This document shows positions 23,679 to 35,800 of a DNA stretch of 64,000 nt, piece after piece. The first letter of the stretch is position 1; each line of letters starts with the position of its first letter. The notes under the pieces are model-generated. The model was not told the origin of the DNA. It searched no databases and saw nothing but the letters and a program-made list of their open reading frames with translations. Source of the DNA: Gigaspora margarita (taxonomy: Eukaryota; Glomeromycota; Glomeromycetes; Diversisporales; Gigasporaceae); contig WTPW01000078.1 in assembly GCA_009809945.1 (NCBI GenBank), forward strand, positions 343,100 through 407,099. The letters are read 5' to 3'. Made by a program: the position numbers and the translations under genes.

Positions 23679-25478
23679 ATGAACCTCGTCTTCTTTCAAC
23701 CACGTATTTCAAATTTCTGGCCAGTCCAGATACACGAGGCGTTCACGTTTATTTCACGATCGAGGAAGCATCTTCATGGTGCCTTCAAAATATCCACGCC
23801 TAATCCGATAAAAGCATTCTGCCATAATTACTTAGAGTGGTTAAAGGTAGGAGTATTTTTTGTTTAATTAATAATAATATAGAAATAAAACTCAATCATC
23901 ACAGTCACGTGCATGAATTACGATTATCCAAGAATGCCGAAAATATTTCGGAGCTACCAAATATCAAAGACAATCGGCCGTTCTCAACGACACAGTCGAG
24001 GTCGGTTGATACTTGATTTGCAGTTATGTGCACGTGTCGAATGGATGTTTACGTTTCATTATCACCTTTCAGAATACATTATTACTTAATTCGAAAACAG
24101 AAATCATTCAAGCACAATTACGACCCTCGGATGCTTTGCTATCTCCAGACCCTTTATCACCTTTAATTACTATACAACTTTCAGACGCTACAGATAAAAC
24201 CCCACCACAAACTCCTCGAGAATTAACACATTTATTAAATACACCAAACAAGCGTCCAATAGAAAAGAAAGAATTTTGGGAGTAAGTTTCTGCTATTTGT
24301 GTTGCTTAGAAAACAAAAGTTATTCTAACAGTAGTTTGGTCTTCTATGTAACAGTTACACTCAAAACAATTCCGTTATATGTGCATTTGCGTTAACAGCC
24401 AAAGAACTGGAAACAGAAATTGGCACAGAACTCACAAAAGAATTGTCCTCTATGCGTGATAGAAATCCCGTTGTGTGGAATTCTGACTTAGAAAAATATA
24501 TAAATGCCACTCTCAAGGAATCTGGTGAAAACTTCAAGAATGCAGTTAGAAATAAGAATTATAAAGATATAGATGAAGGTTTCCGCCTAAATTGTGAGAA
24601 AGTTCTCATCGATTTGTAGGTAGACATTAATTTCTATTTGCCCATCAAAGAAACTGCTAACAATTGCTTTTCCTATAGCTACAATCTTGTAGATGTTGAT
24701 CCCAATATTGATAGAAAGATAGGCGAGCGAAAGCATATAGTTTATCAAGTATCAGCCCTATTCAAATTTTATGAGAGAACGTTTCTAACCTTGGATATTG
24801 ATTGGATTGAGTCTCACTCCCGCCCGGAAAACTGTTGAAGTCAGAATCAAATTCTGGCATTGTTCTAGTGGACGCAAAGGCGACAAGGTTTTCCGATGGG
24901 CTTGACGTTTGGCATTTAGAAGTTGCAGGTCCTCCCTATAATGCACCCAATAAACACATTCTAGGTGATTCAAAGAAAACAATTCGAACAGATATCCTAA
25001 ATCTAATTACAATCTTGCGGGAACATCTTGATTGTGATATTAACCTTGCCACGAGGATAAAGGTGTTCAGTATGCTATCAATTAGTAAGTAGATCTATGT
25101 TTTGTTAGTTTTGTTAGTCATTGCAATGTATGATAACCTATTCCCATTTTTCAGATTCTCGATTAACGTTATATTCATTAAATATCCTCCATGATGGATG
25201 CTTTCTGTCATGTGAACTTGCCTCTGCCGTCATGCCCTTCAGTTTTAAGGGACGGCATCAATATAAATCAGTTCTCAGAATGATGTCTATATTCCATGTA
25301 AGTTTTGTCCACTTTCTTTATAAATATAATTACTTTCACAAAATCATCATATGATGGTATGTTTCTATAGGATGAATTAATTAAGCAGGACGAATTATTA
25401 GAAGAAATCAACGAGTCAATACTTCGTTCTAAAAATGTTACAGTACGTCAAGTATTAAAGACACTTGAATTAGAGTGA
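23679..25478 (+). CDS. Six-exon gene of unknown function (one frameshift), glomeromycete-type family
   Basis: Exons I infer: 23679-23846, 24073-24281, 24355-24615, 24679-25084, 25155-25297, 25371-25478. All five introns start GT and end AG (three begin GTAAGT or GTAAGTA), and the codon phases agree at every junction, which strongly supports a real gene. The product would be about 431 residues. The N-terminal half has LRPSDALLSPDPLSP and KYINATLKESG. The C-terminal half has FYERTFLTLDIDWIESH, DVWHLEVAGPPYNAP, LNLITILREHLDCDINLA and RLTLYSLNILHDG. No signal peptide, membrane segment or catalytic motif is evident. Near 24836 the frame shifts by one missing base between IESHSRP and SNSGIVLV. This may be an assembly error or early pseudogenisation. 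From memory it resembles an uncharacterised multi-copy family of arbuscular mycorrhizal fungi. An AATAAA follows at 25552. Confidence 0.75.
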
Positions 25479-25551
25479 AAAGAGTCTTTTTAAACTAGTT
25501 ATTTTGTTATGATTTGATATTATAGATAATTATGTAACGTAGAAATTGAAT

Positions 25552-25557
25552 AATAAA
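25552..25557 (+). promoter_or_regulatory. Putative polyadenylation signal AATAAA
   Basis: It lies 74 bp after the stop codon at 25476-25478 in an AT-rich 3' region. Confidence 0.4.
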
Positions 25558-25559
25558 AT

Positions 25560-26815
25560 AAAAAATGCAATACGTTTGTTTTTTGAAATAAACTATTCTT
25601 GTAACAAAAAAGAAACGATTTCCACCAATTGGAAACTCAGTGTTATCACCCCTTTGGGGATGCTTTATCAAAACGCCTAAATTATTATAGAAAATCTTAC
25701 TATTGTTCTGTTTTTTCTTTACAACAACAACAACCAGCTTCGGTGTATCAATAAAAATAAACTAGGAAATGCGAAGCAATGTGTGTCCGGAGCTACAAAA
25801 ATTTATCGATATCATTCTATGATCGACCAATCAGCATCACGGAACCGGACGGACAGAATTCTCACGTGATCAAAATGTCACTGTCGTAAAAAGAAAGGAA
25901 AAACTTAACCTAAACCGGGGGGTTTATGATTAATCCCTGTTTACATATATATAATGATCTGCATAATTTTTTTGTTTTGATGCTTTTATCGTCACTTGGT
26001 TTTTAGTATATTGTCACTCTTGGTGTCGTCACTTTTGGTGTTGCAGTTTTGTTATTTCATTGACAAAGTCATTATAGTTTCATTGTAGATGTCAACATTT
26101 CCTAGTAAGTTGTTATTTTTCTTACCTTTTTTAGATTTTTTTTTTGCTGCCCTTTTAGCAGGTTTTTCATTGCTTTTAGTATATTTTTCATAGGACTTAT
26201 GATTTTTCGTGCGTTCTTATCATTTTTGGTATCATCACTTTTTTGGTATTATTTCGTTATGTTGGTTTCACGTAATCTTGTCATCAGAGTTACTATGGTT
26301 CCTTTCCAGCAAAGATGTTTTTTGGGTGTATTTTTTATTAGGTCTTGTAATTTTCTGCACATTACTTGCTGCTTTTTAATATTTGTAGGCTTTATTATTT
26401 CTTTGATAGATTTTTTTGTTCTTTTATCCAAATTTTTTTTTTCACTTTTTTACCTTTTTTTATTTTTTTATTTTTTTTTATTTTTTTAACTTAGGCAGTC
26501 TTGCCATCATTTTTTATTAAAAGAATTGTACTATCTACGACTATACAAATAATTGCAGATCTGTATATAATCAATAGATTTTCATAAGCACACAATTTAT
26601 AATACAAATAAAATAAGTACATATTTGATTATATAAAAAGATAATCATTTTTTGCCTAATTTATAATTCTACACTTATTACATGTAACACAAATCTCGAA
26701 CATGTTATTCGCATTGATAAAACCATTTATTATTTATAGTTTTAAAAAGTTTTATATGAAGGAAAGGAAGATTTCATATAATATTTTTAGTCAATTTTAT
26801 GTTTAATTATATTCT
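25560..26815. other. Intergenic, with G/T-rich strand-asymmetric stretch
   Basis: At 25960-26300 the plus strand is G/T-rich with repeated GGTGTCGTCACTTTTGGTGT-like phrases, matching in style the minus strand of 13030-13580. Low-complexity Phe-rich open frames to 26489 are not genes. Confidence 0.4.
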
Positions 26816-27169
26816 AACTAATATCTTCGACATTTACTAGTCGTTTCAGTATGATCACTATTCTTTAACAGTGCTTTTTCTGACGCATCTTTTTTGAAAT
26901 TTGCACTGTATCTTTCTATCCAACCTTTTATAGTTTTCACTAATAGTATTTCCTCAAAGGTAAGTTCTCCATTTGCGGCTAAGTCNTCTAAGTTGGCATG
27001 CATATCTTCAGGTGAGTAATGATCTTCTGCTTTCAAATTTCCTGCTAAAAAAAAACCCTGCAAGTATTGTATTACTTTTTTCATCATGTGCTTTCCTGCA
27101 CCTTTTTTACCAAGCTTCATATTCTCTTTTAGAGCCCAGCCTGCATTAAAAGGGAACTCTTGTTCCATA

Positions 27170-28080
27170 CTATAAGATAAGGTGCTTAGTATGCAAAATA
27201 TACCAAATAGAGTGGCTAACAGCTTAGTTTAAACATACTACCTTGAACCTTCAAGTCGATAGATTTATAGGTAGTTCATGCATGGGAAATCAGATGAATA
27301 AGTAGCATGTAGTACATTAAATAGTGTTCTAATTTATGCAGAATTAGCCATAGCAGCCACCAAAAGTGCAGGTTTTATAATAATGCACAATTATCAATTC
27401 ATTAGTAATCGTACATTAATTATAATATTATTACATGATCCACACACTTTTGTTGGACACTCTAGTGTATATATGTATCTAATTACCTCTTATAGCATTT
27501 GATGTTTCATCTAATTCATCATTACTAACTAAAATATCAATTTATAGGATGGCTAGTGTTAGTCAAATGTGATATTCAACTAAGTCGACTAGTTGATTCC
27601 TTGGACATGTTATATTAAAACTTGCACACGATAATCATAAGATTATTACAAGCAAGCTCTTTTTATAATATAAAGTTGATCGTGAAGATTCAACTTTAGA
27701 AGAATCGGTATGCATACTGTATAGCATTGTATATAGTACCCCTGGAGTAGTATCCTCTTTTTTTGATAAGCGATTTGTGGCCAATGTTTGTGGATCTTTT
27801 TATTGGGCTTGATATGTCTAATAGCAAGAAATATTGTATTATCATACTATCTCCCAATGTCTGGGGGTATTATTCAATCTAGGCTGACTTTTTTGAAAAG
27901 TACCCAAGGTACTATATATATTGCTATATGGTAATTATGAAGTAAAGGTTCTTCATGATTTATGGCTTTAAATACTACCATATTACCTGATTTGTTACTT
28001 GTTTCTTGGTTCATAGATAATTCTAATAAAAAAATTTATTGTTACATTTTTTGCCAATTAACTATAACATATAAGCATTC
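27170..28080. other. Unresolved stretch within the DDE-type gene
   Basis: I could not read coding sequence here on either strand. It separates the conserved block ending near 28080 from the C-terminal block starting at 27168, so it may be an intron or another insertion. CACCAAAAGTGCAGG at 27358 and the partly complementary CACACTTTTGTTGG at 27440 hint at one more inverted-end element. Confidence 0.35.
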
Positions 28081-28731
28081 TTGCCTGTTCTTTTATAAAT
28101 TGGCATTGTCCAAGCAGTTTTGGGTTTAGACGGCTCAGAGAATATCGGGGATGGTCTGTTAAAGAAGGTAGCAATTTGTTCAGATCAGAAATTAGTCCAT
28201 ACACCTATGTGAGGAAGGAAACAAGCATGAATATATCCTGCAAATTGTCCCATTATGGGCCAGGACCACTCAAACTATTTAGAAATGCCGGGTATAGTTT
28301 TGAATTTTTTTTATTGACATCAGCTCCTAATTGGTGACTGATTTTATCATTTTGCAAAAATAATTTCACAAATGTATAAGATCGTTGACACTACTTGGAT
28401 CAGAATATCTGACATGTCAAATAGTACAGTATGCTTTGAATTTTATTTATATGCAAAATATTAGAGACAAACTTATTTTAATTTGAACCTTAATAATTCA
28501 GAACTTATTTCTATATTGCCTTGATCCATTAATAATATTAATTTATCTACTGTTTTGTTACGATTTGGTTCTATATGTGCTATAGATGTTCTGCTTAGAT
28601 TCTGAAGCGCTGTTTCGATATTTGTTCTATTGGTAAGATCACACCCAATTCTTACATATCTTTTAATCACATGCGCAATCTATAATTAATGTCATACTTT
28701 ATCAGTAGAAGGTAAAAAAAAAAATCAAATA

Positions 28732-29195
28732 TAGGGTCTTTGTCTTAAAAATGACATTATGGGACATAGAAACTACTATGTCCTATAAGGTCGTTTTCAA
28801 GACAAAAACTAGTAATACAAATCAAAATAATCAATTAGTTGTAAAGTTGACAACTAATCAATTTGAATTTTACAGACCCAACTTAGTCGATTAATCATGA
28901 TTTGTTGACTAATCAATTAATCGATTGGCCAACTAATCAATTAATCGACTAGTCGATTGGTCAATTAATCAACTGATCATATAAGATGCTACTTTATGTG
29001 TACTTTAAAGTTTCACTTATTATTTATTCAACTAATCGATTAGTCAACTAATCGATTAATCGATTAGTCAATTGATTGATTTGTCAACCAATTAATTAGT
29101 TGAATAAAACCAATTAACCAATTAGTTAATAAACTGATCTATCAACTAATCAATTAAAAAATTTTCATTGATTTGTATCACTAGCAAAAACTCTA
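28732..29195. mobile_element. Outer MITE with about 40-bp ends, itself interrupted
   Basis: The left arm TAGGGTCTTTGTCTTAAAAA...GGACATAG and the complement of the right arm TAGAGTTTTTGTCTTGAAAA...GGACATAG pair over about 40 bp, with a 7-bp loop at about 28770. The right arm is split by the element 28810-29183. The target duplication is unclear, perhaps TA. Confidence 0.65.
28810..29183. mobile_element. hAT-type MITE nested in a MITE
   Basis: A 374-bp element with inverted ends TAGTAATACAAATCAA / TAGTGATACAAATCAA. Flanks are ACAAAAAC (28802-28809) and GCAAAAAC (29184-29191), an 8-bp duplication with one transition. The interior is packed with TTGATTAGTTGA/TCGATTAATCGA direct and inverted repeats. 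Confidence 0.8.
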
Positions 29196-29330
29196 TATAA
29201 TTCAAAATCTACTTGCTGTTGTGTGATGAGAGTCGACAGTAGTTTTGGCTTCGCCCAGTTTAAGAAAAATCTATCCACACACTTTCACATTATACCAATT
29301 ATACCAATGACTAATAATCGTCATTAATTC

Positions 29331-29691
29331 TAGGGTTGCATCAGTCCGGTCTGGTCCAGTCTGATCCCTAAGAGGACCGTTATCATAGTGTTTATGGTCC
29401 CGGTCTGGTCCAGTCCTTCGGTCCCATAACAGTCCTTTAATGATTATGTCAATCTTAATGCATAAGATTTTATTGGCCAAAAATGACGTAATTATTTACT
29501 GTCAGATATAAACAAACATCATATGATCTACATTACACCTGATCAAGAAATTTGATTGGGTGATATGAACATCATAGTTATGTTTACAAGGACCAGTCCC
29601 AGGACCGGTCCTTTAATAGTCCTATGGTCCTTATCGGTCCCAGTTCAGGACCGGTCCTGAACCAGTCTTTTTCAGAACCGATGCATCCCTA
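29331..29691. mobile_element. hAT-type MITE with perfect 8-bp duplication, GGTCC-rich
   Basis: A 361-bp element starting TAGGGTTGCATCAGTCCGGT, right-end complement TAGGGATGCATCGGTTCTGA. Flanking ATTAATTC at 29323-29330 and 29692-29699 is identical. Both subterminal regions repeat GGTCC/GGACC-type words (GGTCTGGTCC, GGACCGGTCC). It splits the coding sequence between HYHN and the residues read from 29330 downward. Confidence 0.9.
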
Positions 29692-31060
29692 ATTAATTCT
29701 GAGTTATGATAGTGCTCTCTATTGTCTGAAATTATTTTAATCCAATGTGGTTTGGGATCTATTATTATGAATACTGCCTCAAAACATAATGCTGTGAACC
29801 AAGTATCTTGCTTGGTATCAGAACTCCAATGATCATAGGCTTGAATATCTAACTTTTCATTATTATTTTATCTTTTTGAAATACCAAGGTCATATGCAAT
29901 GTCCATTCTCGCTTTTCAAAAAATTGGCTTTTTGTTTCTCGAGCTGTTGCAGGTAAAATCTGCATTTTATAATCAACTACAATGACAGCCCGAAATCTTC
30001 TAACTCTAACTCTCGTAATGTAGAATTAAATTGAGTATTTAGATATTTTTTATGAGTCTGGTGTACTAAATAACATGTTAACTGGTCTTGGCATTCTGAA
30101 AGTTTAGTTTAATAGATAGTATTGAGTTTATTTATAAGGTTTTCAAATAATTTGAACAATTTATCACACTCTTGACACTGAGAAAAATACAGACAATTAT
30201 ATTTGCCAAAAGCAAATAACAAACAATGGTTGATGCAATTTACATGATTAGTTGTACCATTCTCATTTACAACCAATTCATTCTCGTAAGTCCGTTTTAG
30301 GTGATGGCACAATGTTTTGATTTCGTTAATATAACGGTCCTACAAAACATATATATTAATAAGGTAATACCATAATAACAAAAAATTGTTTATCTTTGAC
30401 TAACCTGTAATATTTTATTAGAAAGTTTTTATTAATTATTTCAACCAGATTCTTGAATTGTTGATAACCATAATCGTTGCATGTTGGACACAATCCTTCT
30501 AAATCTTCTTGATAACAAAAAAAGCTATTTTGTAAATGGAACATAAAAGAAGTGCGCCTCATTCCATTAGGATATATAGCAGAAAACTTTTCCCAAAGTA
30601 CACTTTTTTGATCTTTCAAATAAAGAATGGATAATTGTGTTTTTTCATTGACCTTGTAGAAACTCATATTTATGTTGTCCTTATTACTAAAAAATAATTC
30701 AAACTCTCTTTCTTTAATCTCAGATATTTTTAACAAGTAATTACAGGTTTTTCTAACAAAATACAACCAGGACCATTGATACGAGAAAACTGCTGTGCCA
30801 TATTGATAGTATTAGATGATACCTAAGTTATATATAATTTATTTAATACTATTATAATCTATAATTTTATTGATCATATAAAACATACCTTTAACTCATT
30901 TATAATTTCCTGATATGTAAACCTTTCTGCAATTATTGATAGTATGGCACCTTACCATTCGTTCCCTTCAAATTTGCATTGTAACTATCCCGAAAGCACT
31001 CCCAAAATGCTTTGATAGTTAAAGCTTGTGGTGATATATTTAAAATTCTATTCTCGTATA

Positions 31061-31640
31061 GGGTCTTGAGTATATCGTGGTCTTATCAGGATCAGATGCG
31101 TTTGTCCAATATTCATTCTATATTTTTTTTAGCTTATTAGTTCTTTGACTTATATATAAATTTTATATAAAATATAAATAGTTGTTTCTGTGAAATTATG
31201 TAAGTATTGCTAAAAGAAATTATAATCAGAATTTTAAATTTATAATTTTTCAGATGTTATTTTGATGAGTAATATGCAATCAGATAAGTCTGATAAATTA
31301 TAAATCTAAAAGCCTAAAGTCTGATTTCTTCTACTTATATAAATACAATCAATATTGTTAATATATTAAATTTTTATTTATTATAGCTAGGGCAATTTAT
31401 CATGCAAAATCAGCTAGAGTCTCTTAAGCCAATTTAGACTTCCAGGCCTGTAAGAAAGAATGCCTATCGTTAAGAGGAGCATTATATATAATTATATAGA
31501 CCCGGGTTTTTTACAAATCAACTATAAATATCAAACCCAGGTCTACTACTATCAAGGTAGATTATGACAACAATCGGTAATGGGTAAGTTTTATGTATTA
31601 TATAGTGGTTTTTTTTTTTTTACTTTAGAGATTTGTTTGT
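31061..31640. other. AT-rich spacer with a small hairpin
   Basis: AGACCCGGGTTTTTT near 31500 pairs with AAACCCAGGTCT near 31540. The same AGACCCGGGT/AGACCCAGGTCT words occur at 12475-12530 and 49130-49190. No gene supported. Confidence 0.4.
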
Positions 31641-31649
31641 TATATGGAG

Positions 31650-32760
31650 TAATATTTGTGCATCCTACTACACAAAAAATCGCTCACCATGTCTATGCTT
31701 CATGTTCCCAAAGTTTATAATCTAAACCATATACTTTATTAAGGTGGGTATGTAATTCAATTACATTGCTTTTTTGTTGCTTTCAAATTTGAAATACCCG
31801 TGCCATTCTTCAATGGATTTGCCGACCACTTTTTTTAAGTATAAATCAAAGAAATGTTCTATATTCATTTTGTTGTCCCAATCTGCTAGGTATATTTGTC
31901 AGGCATTAATTTTTGATAGAAAAACTTCATTTGATCGAATTTTTGTAAGGTTAGTTGGTGGTTTATACTGAATAAAGTGTCACCTGAAATAGATTTTAGC
32001 ACACCAGTTTTATGCCAAACAGCAATGGGCGAATTATCATTAAACTTTGCTGTGATTTGACTATTTTGATAAATTTCAATTTAGTATAAACTATCATTTT
32101 TTATACTTTGAAAAAAAACTGATTGCTTTGCTTTGTATTTATAAAATAACAAAGATGTATAATTGTAACCAATTGTTTTTTGATTGGGATATGTAATTTT
32201 ATCAAGAGAACTAACAAAAATAGATAAATTTTCAATTTCAATAATAAATAGATAAAAAACAATACCTTCTAATAATTTTTGAGATGTTTTGGTTTGTTCT
32301 AAACCTAAATATAAAAGGCCTGCAAATTTTGCTTTAGTGCCAAAAACGGCTTGGTAAACAGATGTAATTGCCATAAAAGAACTCATAACAATATTACTAC
32401 TTTGCCCATTACCTTTACATATATAACCAGGTTGTAAATGACTATGAATATAACGAACCATGTGAATAATAAAAGACTTTTTATTAAGTTGTAACATAAT
32501 TTCAAGTCCTAGACGTATTGGAATCACATATAATTCATTTTGACTGTCTTTAGAAAAGTTCTACCAATCATGTAAGTATGAACTATAGTGAAGTTCTAGT
32601 ACAATAGTACCAGTTACAACAAGTTCACCAGGAGTTATACGAATATTAGTCATTTGGATTCTTGAGGAAATAGAGATTTCAAATAAGCATTTTTTATTAA
32701 TAATTATAGTGCTGCAATTTACTATATAAAATCTATCATTCACATGCAGATCTGCAATTA
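31650..32760 (-). pseudogene. Unrecognised glomeromycete-type gene, broken
   Basis: From about 32755 a TTGCAG acceptor precedes DLHVNDRFYIVNCSTII, then MTNIRITPGELVVTGTIVLE (about 32650). An in-frame TAG sits at 32558-32560, then the same frame continues with IPIRLGLEIMLQL (about 32520), MVRYIHSHLQPGYICKGNG and on to 32081. Further pieces (FNDNSPIAVWHKTGVLKSIS about 32030; FFDLYLKKVVGKSIEEWHG about 31830) follow with stops and frame changes. I recall a similar uncharacterised multi-copy family in Rhizophagus but cannot name a function. No transmembrane segment or catalytic motif is obvious. It lies next to the 3' end of the LINE at 32830, both on the minus strand. Confidence 0.5.
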
Positions 32761-32829
32761 ATATCTAAGTTTAACATCACCCAGCTATCTTTTGGGTACC
32801 CAGGTGTGACCTGCTGCACTATTTAAATC

Positions 32830-35800
32830 TCAGTTCATATAGAAGATGTGTCTGACTTGCCTATAAGCCATACCAAAATAGCTTTTCTTCTTTCATTATT
32901 AACATTCTTACTGCGTTCTCCTATAGGTTGTCTCTTTTGCACTTTTTTTCCGTTTTCTTTTTTTTGACTTCTGGCAAAGTTTTGCTTTCTCTCTTTCTGT
33001 TTCAGGAACGATCTCCTTTTCCTTGGCTTCTCCTTATACCTTTTTGATCTTTTCTTTTTTCTTTTTTTTCTGTCTTGTTTCTTCTAGCGATTCCGTTACT
33101 TTTCTCCTACTCTATAAAGATCTCACATCTCGTTCTCCAGATTTCTTCATAAAAATATTCATGCCAAAACGCTTGCTGTGTCACAAAAGGATACAGCCTC
33201 TTTTACTTTTCTTTCTAGTACTTCCAGGACCTTTGTATATGTGCTTTCTCTTACTAGTCCTTTAACCAAACCCTTTTTTATATTTATTTTCTTATCTTGT
33301 GCTTCGCTCCAAAATGCTACTTTAAGCTGTTCTATGTTACTTATTTGCTAAAATGTAGCAGGTACACCCGTTCATGCAGTCTGAATTACTGTTTCCTCTA
33401 GATCACACTATAGAGCTTTGTATTTAGAACATTCTGATAGGTGGTCTTGGTTTTCTTTCTTTCCGTTCTTGCAGCTTACACACTTATTCTCCTTGTATAG
33501 GTCCTCATACTAGTTGCCAGGATTTTTAAGACTAGTAATTTCTCTTGGAGGCATTTGTAGAAACCGTTTAGGCTCCTATTCTTCCTTGTTGAAGTACATC
33601 TTATCCCGTTCTGTTTTTTAATTCTGTTTCACAAAAGTGACCATTTGAATTTCAACCTTCCATCTTGTGATTCTTCTTTAAGAATTGATTCTGACAGTTA
33701 CCAGTCTAAACCTACTTTAAGATTTATTAGAAATTTCATGAAGTCACATACCGGTTGTTCAACCTTTTTGTCCTTCCAATTCATTCTACACTTTGGACTA
33801 GTGGTAGCAAAGTTATACACCTTTGTTGGTCTAATATCTCTGATCCTTGTCTAGCTAAGCGATCTGCTAGCTCATTCCATAGAATTCTGCTATGATCCTT
33901 AACTTTGACTAGAGAAAGATGTATTTCTTTTAATCTTATTAATTTGTGTATACTCCATGTTATGTTTTGTTTTTTTTTCTTAACCAAAACCTACTTGTGT
34001 GATCCTCATTACCAGTACCTATATTGCTTATTGCAATCTCGCAGTCTGTGTTGATCTGAACTTTAACTCTCTCTGGTACTGTTAATAATGCTAACCAAAT
34101 TGCCAAAAGCTCCAGTTTGGTAGATGATAGCTATTCCTGAGTACCCACATAGCCTGCATCTAGAATTTCCTCCTTATCTAAACCTACTTGAACCCAACTT
34201 GCTTCCATTCTATCATTTTCCCTCTTTTTTGTTGATGTTCTAACCAGAGAGCCATCCATATAAAATACCAAATTTTCTTTATTTTCTAATCTATTTTTTT
34301 TATATTTTCTAATCATTAATTCTTCTAACTCTAAACTAAGCTTTTGATTTCTAATAATTTCTATTCTCAACTCTTGTACCTTTTCCAATCTCTGTAGAAG
34401 TTCCACTTCTTAGTTTTCGTTCACTTCTCTTTTTTTTCCCCATCTTAGAACTGTACCAAGATCTAGCTCTAATCTTTGTTTGCCATTTTGGAGCGGTTTG
34501 GTAGGAGAACTCCTATTATTTTATTTCTTTGAGTCCACTCCTCACATATCTGGTTTTGCTCACTTTCATTATACTTACAACCCTCACATTTTCTCACAAT
34601 TGTTTCTCCCAATGCGTTTTGTGATTCTTGTACCCAATGTTTTGTATAAATCTTCTCCTACTTCTTTTCTACTACTCGTCTTATATCGCATTGGTTGGCT
34701 TCTTTTGCAGCTAGTACCCATTCTTTTTTCTGTTGATTTTTCTTCATCTCATCAAGTCTTATTTTTATAGCTAGCTTGTTTTATAAGCATGCCATGAAAA
34801 CTTCTTTAATCTTTCTATTTCCTGCTTTTTCTAAGATTTCTTCCTCTAACAACATAAACTATTTTGCTTTTCGTCCTTTACGTACTTGGCCTCTGCTTAA
34901 TCTGAACTGACTCCATGTTAGCATCCTCTTTTCCTAAATATCTAGGAGTTGTTGTATGTAGAAGAGGTTTTGTTCTTTAAGAATTTTTGCATATGCAAAT
35001 GTGAATTTCTTTTCTAGTACACTTGCAATTCTGTCCCCTTTTTCTGCTAAGCCTCATTCTTTTTGGACTGGTCTAAAGCTCAATTGTAAATCATTCATTC
35101 TTATAAGGGTTAAACATGCCAAGTTGTGTTTTCAGATTTTTAGTGTATTCGAATCATACTTCTTGAAGCTGCTCCCTTTCAGTAGGCCTGCTAACAAATA
35201 CTCCTGTTTTATATGGATTTCTGTTACCACTTCTACTACCCCTTTCTTATTTAATCTGTGATATAACTCTGTAATTTGTTTAGAGACCAATTCATTTTTA
35301 AGCTGTTTGCAATTTCCTATATTCTTGTGGTTTATAATTGCTCCACTTTCCATTGTTTGAAATCCTGCTTTGTTTTTTGCTAATCGCAGAAAGGGCGCAT
35401 GAATCTGGTCTATTGCTTTTGTCGACAACTTAACTGCTTGAAGAATATAGTATAACTTTGGAAGGATGCACATATTGTTAATGTATACTACTTGACTAAG
35501 CATAATCCTCTTTTTACCTAATTGTTGTACCATTACCCTAATTACTTCTTTAGCCTTTGTTCTAACTAACGATTCTTTGAGTTTGCAGTTAAGCCATATT
35601 CCTAGAAATCTTGTTATTTTATTATCACCTTCCTCTTTTACTATTTTGCCTCCTAAGACAATGCACCTTTGTATCTTTTCTTCTTCGTATTACAAATTAT
35701 CAGTTTCGATTTTTTTTGCATTTATCTGTATATCATTGAGTCTAAAAAATTCTTTCGCAATTTGGATTGTTCTTTCCATTTGTTTCTTTGATAAGGCGAT

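Larger units (their letters stand above)
26818..31060 (-). pseudogene. Broken DDE-type transposase-like gene of an uncharacterised glomeromycete family
   Basis: Order on the minus strand: N-terminal FTYQEIINELK (about 30905), an intron at about 30832-30896, QQFSRINGPGC (about 30780), YPNGMRRTSFMFHLQ and CPTCNDYGYQQFKNL (30356-30766), a second intron near 30313-30355, CINHCLLFAFG (30220), VIVVDYKMQILPATARETK (about 29975, candidate first Asp), AYDHWSSDTKQDTWFTA (about 29840), IISDNREHYHNSELM (29690-29740 continuing at 29330, second Asp), GEAKTTVDSHHTT (about 29240, candidate Glu), IKRYVRIGCDL (28665), FEWSWPIMGQFAGYIH (about 28280), and a C-terminal block FNAGWALKENMKLGKKG and IKGWIERYSANFK (26818-27168). 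Two MITE insertions cut it at 29331-29691 and 28732-29195. Several stops replace Trp codons (for example GW-IF near 29272 and SKW-FEW near 28287). The D-D-E assignment is my inference. Confidence 0.7.
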
